Origin: Microbacterium lemovicicum
GTDB taxonomy: Bacteria > Actinomycetota > Actinomycetes > Actinomycetales > Microbacteriaceae
NCBI RefSeq assembly: GCF_003991875.1
Contig: NZ_CP031423.1
Location: forward strand, 310,001 to 374,000
DNA length: 64,000 nucleotides
Direction of reading: 5' to 3'
In this document: positions 59,089-64,000 of the stretch, one piece after another
Layout of the letters: each line of letters opens with the position of its first letter
Numbering within the stretch: the first letter of the stretch is position 1
The notes under the pieces: generated by a model
The model's database searches: none
What the model saw: only the letters and a program-made list of their open reading frames with translations
Told to the model about the DNA's origin: nothing
Translations under genes and position numbers: made by a program

Positions 59089-60732
59089 TCAGAGTGCGAG
59101 GGCCAGGGCACGGTGCACGGACGCGACAGCGCTGGAGCCCTCGCCGACGGCAGCGGCCACGCGCTTCATCGACCCGCGCCGCACGTCTCCCGCCGCGAAC
59201 ACCCGCGGCAGGGAGGTCTCGAACGGCAGCGGCTCCCGCCCCAGGCGCTGCCATTGCTCGAGCGACTGCGCGGCGATGTCGGTGCCGGTGCGCAGGAAAC
59301 CGTCGGTGTCGCGGTCGAGGTCCGAGAGCCAGCCCGTGGCCGGCACGGCCCCGATGAAGCAGAAGAGTCCGCGCGCGTCGACGTCGCCGACCGAGTCGAT
59401 GCGCACGCCCTCGAGCGCGTTGCTGCCCTCCAGTGCCGTCACCTGCGAGCCGGTGTGCACCTCGATGCGCGGATCCTCGACGAGCCGGTCGACGAGGTAC
59501 GACGACATGCGCGCGGAGAGGTCGCCGCCGCGGGCCACGAGCCGCACGGGGCACCCGTTCGCCGCGAGGTAGAGCGCCGCCTGGCCGGCCGAGTTCGCCC
59601 CGCCGACGACCACCACGGGCGACTCCACGACCTGCCGCAGCTCGAGCTGCGTGGCGGCGTAGAAGATCCCGGCGCCCTCGAAGTGCGACCACCGGTCGAG
59701 CGGCAGCGTGCGGTAGGCGGCTCCCGAGGTCACGATCGCGGAGCGCGCGTGGATGATGCGGCCGTCGGTCAGCGTCACGTCGAGGCCGCCGTCGGTGGGC
59801 TGCAGCCGCACCGCCTCGCAGGGGGCGTAGACGCGCACGCCGAACTTGAGCGCCTGCAGCGAGGCCTGTCCGATGAGGTCGCCTCCGCTGACGCCGAAGG
59901 GGAAGCCGAGGAAGTTCTCGATGCGCGAGGTGGCGGCCGCCTGTCCGCCGGGCGCGACGGCATCGAGCAGCACCGTGCTGAGCCCTTCGGACGCGCCGTA
60001 GATCGCGGCTGCGAGACCCGCAGGGCCTCCGCCCACGACCACGAGGTCGACGACCTCGTCGGCGTGCGCCTGGTAGCTCAGGCCGAGGCGCTCGGCCACG
60101 AGCCCGGGCGTCGCGTGCGGCAGGGCCTCGCCCTGCAGGAACGCGATGGGCAGGTCGGAGGGGTCGAACTCGTGCGTCTGCGAGTACTGGGCGGCTCCCG
60201 CCGCGTCGAGCTCGACCGCGGTGTGCACGAGGTCGAGACGCTCGGCGAAGCGCCGCAGCGAGAGGAAGTCGCCGGAGTTCGCGGCACCGACGAACTTGAG
60301 CGTGAGGGCGGCGGGGCCGGTGCGCAGCGCCTCGCGCCGTGCCCACAGCGCGTGCAGGATGAGGTCGCAGAGCTCGTCGTCCTCGGCCATCAGCCGCCGC
60401 AGCTGCGGCCGCGACACGCGACGGATGCGTCCGGCGCGCGTCACGCGTGCGGACAGGAACGCCCCTTGCCCGTTGAGCAGCCCGAGCTCGCCCACGAACG
60501 TGCGCGCTCCCATGGTGGCGAGCACCGCCTCCTCGATCCACCACAGCGAGTCGCGGACGACCTCGATCACGGCATCCTCGACGAGGATCAGGTCGTAGTC
60601 GGCGTCGCCGGAGCGGAAGACGTCCTCGCCGGCCGTCACGTCCTGGGGCGCGCCGAAGGCGAGGAGACGCTCCCACTGGGCATCGGTGAGGGCGGGGTTC
60701 TGGAGGGGATCGAGGTGCGCAGCATCCTTCAC
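59089..60732 (-). CDS. cNMP-binding domain fused to a thioredoxin-reductase-like flavoprotein
   Basis: 547 residues. Residues about 20-130 are a cyclic-nucleotide-binding-like barrel (GEDVFRSGDADYDLILVEDAVIEVV, VGELGLLNGQGAF). A thioredoxin-like spacer follows (FAERLDLVHTAVEL). Residues about 225-547 are TrxR-like: VVVGGGPAGLAAAIYGASEGL, PGGQAAATSRIENFLGFP, VVVGGANSAGQAALYLA and AAGDVRRGSMKRVAAAVGEGSSAV. The redox CxxC is missing (GIFYAATQLE at that place), so it is not a normal thioredoxin reductase. Confidence 0.88.
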   Translation of the reverse strand: MKDAAHLDPLQNPALTDAQWERLLAFGAPQDVTAGEDVFRSGDADYDLILVEDAVIEVVRDSLWWIEEAVLATMGARTFVGELGLLNGQGAFLSARVTRAGRIRRVSRPQLRRLMAEDDELCDLILHALWARREALRTGPAALTLKFVGAANSGDFLSLRRFAERLDLVHTAVELDAAGAAQYSQTHEFDPSDLPIAFLQGEALPHATPGLVAERLGLSYQAHADEVVDLVVVGGGPAGLAAAIYGASEGLSTVLLDAVAPGGQAAATSRIENFLGFPFGVSGGDLIGQASLQALKFGVRVYAPCEAVRLQPTDGGLDVTLTDGRIIHARSAIVTSGAAYRTLPLDRWSHFEGAGIFYAATQLELRQVVESPVVVVGGANSAGQAALYLAANGCPVRLVARGGDLSARMSSYLVDRLVEDPRIEVHTGSQVTALEGSNALEGVRIDSVGDVDARGLFCFIGAVPATGWLSDLDRDTDGFLRTGTDIAAQSLEQWQRLGREPLPFETSLPRVFAAGDVRRGSMKRVAAAVGEGSSAVASVHRALALAL

Positions 60733-60829
60733 CCTCCAGAGAGTAGTGACGCGCGACCCCGCGTGGGCGGATCGGGCGCCCCGTTCTCTTGGCGCGAACG
60801 GCGGCGACGATCCCGCCGAGGTCGCCTCA

Positions 60830-60936
60830 CGCGTCAGGTGAACACCGAGAGGCAGCGGAACGACGCTGTCGCCGACCGCTCACCTGACGCGAACTCCGGC
60901 TGCCGGGAAGGTGAGAGGGCACGAAGCGTCACCTGA
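60830..60936. repeat. Repeated TCACCTGA-type sites
   Basis: CGCGTCAGGTGA (60830-60841) and TCACCTGACGCG (60880-60891) are a perfect 12-bp inverted repeat 38 bp apart; a third TCACCTGA is at 60929-60936. It lies upstream of the cNMP-flavoprotein gene and could be an operator array or a dispersed intergenic repeat. Confidence 0.45.
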
Positions 60937-60951
60937 GACGGTGCCGCGTGA

Positions 60952-61245
60952 TCAGGACCGGTGGCGCACCGGGGGAGCGAAGGAGGGGATGGGAATGGGG
61001 CGGGTCGACCGTGCGCGGCGACGCGTTCGGTCGCGGAGGTCATCCAGCGCCGTCTCGGCGTCGAGGTATTCGGTGGACAGCGCGACGGATCCGGTCCAGA
61101 CCAGGCGGACGGATGCTTCGTCCTGCCGTTCGATGCGGGCGATCACGTTGCGCGGGTCGGCGGGCGGGTAGCGCGTGTCCACGATGAACCACTCCCCGTC
61201 GGCGATGCGACGCAGGGAGAACGGCTCAGAAGCGTCGTCGCTCAT
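60952..61245 (-). CDS. Hypothetical protein
   Basis: 97 residues: FSLRRIADGEWFIVDTRYPPADPRNVIARIERQ then SVRLVWTGSVALSTEYLDAETALDDL, and a basic, proline-rich tail. Beta-rich and probably soluble; no family recognized. ATG at 61245 with GGAGGGAGG upstream supports it. Confidence 0.65.
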   Translation of the reverse strand: MSDDASEPFSLRRIADGEWFIVDTRYPPADPRNVIARIERQDEASVRLVWTGSVALSTEYLDAETALDDLRDRTRRRARSTRPIPIPSFAPPVRHRS

Positions 61246-61443
61246 TGAAGCCTCCCTCCGGGCCGGTGAGCCCAGCTCCACCGTGCGCCGCACCCCACGG
61301 ATCGCGAACACCCTTGACAGTCCGGGGGCGGTGTGGGCCACGGCCCGTGCCACAGCGAACGTCGAGCGTCAAGCGGCTGGCCCGGGTGCCCACGGGTCGC
61401 AGGATGGGCCCAGCGGCACCGCGCCGCGTCGGGAGGACACACC

Positions 61444-62409
61444 ATGACACGCTTCGGCTACACCCTGATGACCGAGCAGAGCGGCCCGAAGGACCTCGTG
61501 CGGTACGCGATCGCCGCCGAGAAGGTCGGCTTCGACTTCGAGGTCTCCAGCGACCACTACACGCCGTGGCTCACCAGCCAGGGCCACGCGTCCTACGCCT
61601 GGGCGGTGCTCGGCGCGGTCGCGCAGGCGACCGATTCGGTCGAGCTCATGACGTACGTGACGTGCCCGACGCTGCGCTATCACCCTGCCGTCGTCGCCCA
61701 GAAGGCCGCCACGCTGCAGCTGCTGTCGGACGGTCGGTTCACACTGGGACTCGGCTCGGGCGAGAACCTGAACGAGCACGTCGTGGGAGAGGGCTGGCCG
61801 TCGGTGGACGCCCGCCAGAACATGCTGGAGGAGGCGATCGAGATCATCCGCGCGCTGCACACCGGCGACCTCGTCACCTACGACGGCGAGTACTTCCGCG
61901 TCGACTCCGCCCGCATCTGGGACCTCCCCGAGGGCGGTGTCCCGATCGCCGTGGCGATCTCGGGTGAGAAGTCGATCGCCCGCTTCGGGCCGCTCAGCGA
62001 CCACGCGATCGCCGTCGAGCCCGACGCCGACCTCGTGTCCGGCTGGAACGAGCACCACGGCGCCGACTCGCGCAAGATCGGCCAGATCCCGATCAGCTGG
62101 GACCCCGACAAAGATGCCGCGATCGCCCGTGCGCACGACCAGTTCCGGTGGTTCGGCGGCGGATGGGCCGTGAACGCCGACCTCCCCACCCCCGCGGGGT
62201 TCGCCGCCGCCAGCCAGTTCGTGCGCCCCGAGGACGTCGCCGAGGCGATCCCCTGCGGCCCCGACCTCGACGCGATCGCGGAGGCCGTCAAGGCGTACGT
62301 CGACGCCGGGTTCACCGACGTGGCCGTCGTGCAGGTGGGCGACGAGGGTCAGGACCGCTTCCTCGACGAGGCGGCAGGGCCGCTGCTCGAGAGGCTCCGC
62401 GCGCTGTGA
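61444..62409 (+). CDS. F420-dependent LLM oxidoreductase (TIGR03557-like)
   Basis: 321 residues. RFGYTLMTEQSGPKDLVRYAIAAEKVGFDFEVSSDHYTPW, VTCPTLRYHPAVVAQKAATLQLL and FTLGLGSGENLNEHV are close to the F420-dependent glucose-6-phosphate dehydrogenase-like TIGR03557 group. Substrate unknown. ATG at 61444; divergent from the 97-residue gene. Confidence 0.88.
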   Translation: MTRFGYTLMTEQSGPKDLVRYAIAAEKVGFDFEVSSDHYTPWLTSQGHASYAWAVLGAVAQATDSVELMTYVTCPTLRYHPAVVAQKAATLQLLSDGRFTLGLGSGENLNEHVVGEGWPSVDARQNMLEEAIEIIRALHTGDLVTYDGEYFRVDSARIWDLPEGGVPIAVAISGEKSIARFGPLSDHAIAVEPDADLVSGWNEHHGADSRKIGQIPISWDPDKDAAIARAHDQFRWFGGGWAVNADLPTPAGFAAASQFVRPEDVAEAIPCGPDLDAIAEAVKAYVDAGFTDVAVVQVGDEGQDRFLDEAAGPLLERLRAL

Positions 62410-62421
62410 AGAGGTCGCCCC

Positions 62422-62988
62422 GTGGTCGGTGACGGGGCGCAGCTCTGCCTCGCCGCCGGCGCCGACTGCGGGGGCGAGGTCGATCAGGATGCTCCGCTCG
62501 CCCTGTGCGAGCGGCATCTGGCCGCCGCGGCCGACTGGTCGAGGCGTGCGGAGGGGGTGACCGACCTGCTGCCGTCGCCCTGCGGCGTCTGCGGTTCGCG
62601 GCTCGGCGTGCGGTGGCCTTCGGGCTGGCTCTGCGCCGTCTGCGAGTGGCGCTACGGCGACGTGCCCGACGGCGATCTCCCGCGTCCCCGCGTCGATGTC
62701 GTCTACTACCTGCGCTACGCCGACCGGGTGAAGATCGGCACCACCGCCGACCCCCGCCAGCGGTTCGCGGCGATCATGCACGACGAGGTGCTGGCCTTCG
62801 AGCGGGGGGACCGCCGCAGGGAGCGTGCGCGCCACGAGCAGTTCGCACCCGACAGGTTCGCGCGGACGGAATGGTTCGTGCTGTCCGACCCGATCCGGGA
62901 GCACGTGGCGACGCTGGGCGCCGGCGTCGTCGATCCCTGGGAGCTCCTGCTGCGTTGGCGGAGTGAGGCGCTCGCCGCGCAGGGGTGA
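62422..62988 (+). CDS. GIY-YIG nuclease-like protein with zinc-finger-like N-terminus
   Basis: 188 residues from a GTG. N-terminal cysteines and histidine (CLAAGADCGG, CERHL, CGVCGSRL, LCAVCEWR) may bind zinc. The C-terminal half (VVYYLRYADRVKIGTTADPRQRFAAI, ERARHEQFAPDRFARTEWF) matches the T5orf172-type GIY-YIG domain (YYL, KIGTT, R, E). A DNA-related role is plausible. Confidence 0.75.
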   Translation: MVGDGAQLCLAAGADCGGEVDQDAPLALCERHLAAAADWSRRAEGVTDLLPSPCGVCGSRLGVRWPSGWLCAVCEWRYGDVPDGDLPRPRVDVVYYLRYADRVKIGTTADPRQRFAAIMHDEVLAFERGDRRRERARHEQFAPDRFARTEWFVLSDPIREHVATLGAGVVDPWELLLRWRSEALAAQG

Positions 62989-63037
62989 GCCCGGCGCCAT
63001 CAGGGGAGCGGGAGCGCGGTGGTTTAGGCTCGCCCTC

Positions 63038-63355
63038 ATGGGTCGCTTCATCTACGACACGATGTCGAATTCCGTCGACATCGATGACCGCACGCTCGCA
63101 CACCTGCGGATCGTCATCATGAACAAGCTGCGGCGATCCGAGTCGTTCATGTTCGACGTCGAGCCCGGAGACGGCACAGGACGCCGCAGCTTCTGGGTGC
63201 ACCCGGCCGTGCCGATGCAGTTCCACTTCTTCGGCAGCCGCCCGCCGCGCATCAACCGCGTGTGGATCGAAGACCTCATGCAGGTCGCGAGCGGCCCGAA
63301 CGGTCTCTCGGTCACCGCCGAGCCCGAAGAGGACCGCCCCGCGTCGGAGGAGTAG
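63038..63355 (+). CDS. DUF7882-type small protein, copy 2
   Basis: 105 residues: MGRFIYDTMSN, DIDDRTLAHLRIVIMNKLRRSESFMF, FHFFGSRPPRINRVWIEDLM. The closest relative of the copy at 56463 by eye. Function unknown. Confidence 0.82.
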   Translation: MGRFIYDTMSNSVDIDDRTLAHLRIVIMNKLRRSESFMFDVEPGDGTGRRSFWVHPAVPMQFHFFGSRPPRINRVWIEDLMQVASGPNGLSVTAEPEEDRPASEE

Positions 63356-63371
63356 CCTCCCCGGCGCTGCG

Positions 63372-63716
63372 TCAGTTCTGGGCGAGTTCGCCGTCGGTCG
63401 CGGTGGCTCCGGCGCCGTCGAAGTGCTCGGCGACGAGCATGATGCCGCCCGACGAGTTCGCCGAGTTGGAGAGCTCCTCGATCCACTCGCGGCTGAGCAG
63501 CGTCGGCTCCGGGTCGTCGAAGACGAACCGCAGCGGGATCGACTCGTGCAGCCAGATCGAGCTGCGCCCGCGCGGCTGATCGTCGGGGTGACGCCATGAC
63601 ACGGTGAAGCTCTCGCCCCGGCGCAGCTTGGTGGCGATGACGACCTTCAGGTGCGCCAGCGCCCGGTCTTCGATGTGGATCGGCGTCGCCGATCCGCCGT
63701 AGTAGATGGTGCCCAC
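63372..63716 (-). CDS. DUF7882-type small protein, copy 3
   Basis: 114 residues: MGTIYYGGSATPIHIEDRALAHLKVVIATKLRRGESFTV, RFVFDDPEPTLLSREWIEELSNSANSSGGIML. Convergent with copy 2 with 16 bp between stops. More diverged than the other two. Confidence 0.82.
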   Translation of the reverse strand: MGTIYYGGSATPIHIEDRALAHLKVVIATKLRRGESFTVSWRHPDDQPRGRSSIWLHESIPLRFVFDDPEPTLLSREWIEELSNSANSSGGIMLVAEHFDGAGATATDGELAQN

Positions 63717-63833
63717 GCAACGACTGTATAGCGGGTCGCCTGCGGCGTCACCTTTCGCCGCCCCGTGTCAAGGGGCTGACCGCGCGACACGCGGGGGGCA
63801 GAGTGGTCAGCCGAGACCCAAGGAGGGAGCGCT

Positions 63834-64000
63834 GTGGTGAGCTCGCAGGATCCACACGCCGAACAAACCCCGATGGAAGCCGCGCCCGACGCGTCCGCCG
63901 TCGCCGACCAGATCCCCGGCATCGACATCGTCGCCGGTGAGCTTCTGCCGCGCCGTCCGCGGACGCGGAGCGGCCGGCCCGCCGCGGGCGGACCGGCCGA
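63834..64000 (+). CDS. N-terminus of an unidentified protein (partial)
   Basis: Starts at GTG 63834 (or 63837) after AGGAGG and runs off the right edge after 55 codons. The visible part is hydrophilic and low-complexity (PMEAAPDASAVADQIPGIDIV, then RRPRTRSGRPAAGG), with no recognizable domain. Confidence 0.5.
   Translation, partial: MVSSQDPHAEQTPMEAAPDASAVADQIPGIDIVAGELLPRRPRTRSGRPAAGGPA

Noticed and set aside
58777-60936. 719-codon plus-strand open frame
   Set aside because: It is the antisense of the cNMP-flavoprotein gene, whose FAD and NAD(P) motifs are clear; the plus-strand product has no recognizable domain.
1-64000. CRISPR array, restriction system or toxin-antitoxin pair
   Set aside because: No regularly spaced direct repeats, Cas genes, methyltransferases or recognizable toxin-antitoxin pairs were seen on either strand.

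Overview
The DNA is GC-rich with GTG/TTG starts, AGGAGG-type ribosome binding sites, F420/LLM-type oxidoreductases and three copies of a small protein family I associate with Microbacteriaceae (often called DUF7882). All of this points to a Microbacterium-like actinobacterium. The assignment is inference from gene content, not a database search.

Region 1 (1-29.5 kb) is a catabolic region. After an ATP-grasp gene and a MerR regulator, it holds a minus-strand kynurenine operon (tryptophan 2,3-dioxygenase, kynureninase, PaaX-type regulator) that turns tryptophan into anthranilate. At its far end is a seven-gene minus-strand operon: PaaK-like CoA ligase, 66-residue protein, two-domain aryl-CoA monooxygenase/old-yellow-enzyme fusion, TesB thioesterase, RidA, FAH-family hydrolase, cupin. 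It looks built to activate anthranilate as its CoA ester, hydroxylate it and open the ring. Between them lie a TIGR04076-LLM monooxygenase pair, an XRE-cupin regulator, a divergent sugar-isomerase/GMC oxidoreductase pair, and a long plus-strand operon: hydantoinase A and B, amidohydrolase, NTF2-like protein, complete Opp-type ABC transporter, cupin, and an arylformamidase-like hydrolase broken by a one-base frameshift. A complete IS481-family element sits exactly on the stop codon of that broken gene, with a 6-bp NCTAGN-type target duplication.

Region 2 (29.75-53.29 kb) is a tyrosine-integrase element inserted in the 3' end of a tRNA-Ser(CGA) gene. The 30-bp tRNA-end repeat, the adjacent terminator, and a pair of 20-bp probable integrase arm sites define both ends. 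Cargo: an arsenic cluster (ArsC, FAD reductase, AqpS-type aquaporin, ArsR-ArsC fusion, ArsN-like acetyltransferase, ArsO-like monooxygenase, ArsR) with no ArsB or Acr3 pump; a MobF relaxase-helicase with a possible oriT but no type IV secretion genes (so mobilizable rather than self-transmissible); several small detoxification genes and regulators; and a two-component system embedded among DedA, PAP2 and two copies of a COG4705-type membrane protein.

Region 3 (53.3-64 kb) is chromosomal again: the intact tRNA-Ser, an ArsR-like regulator, a bacteriophytochrome-diguanylate cyclase, a MarR regulator, an azoreductase with divergent HxlR regulator, manganese catalase, a cNMP-binding thioredoxin-reductase-like flavoprotein, an F420-type oxidoreductase, a GIY-YIG-like protein and the three small paralogues. 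The theme is light, redox and oxidative stress.
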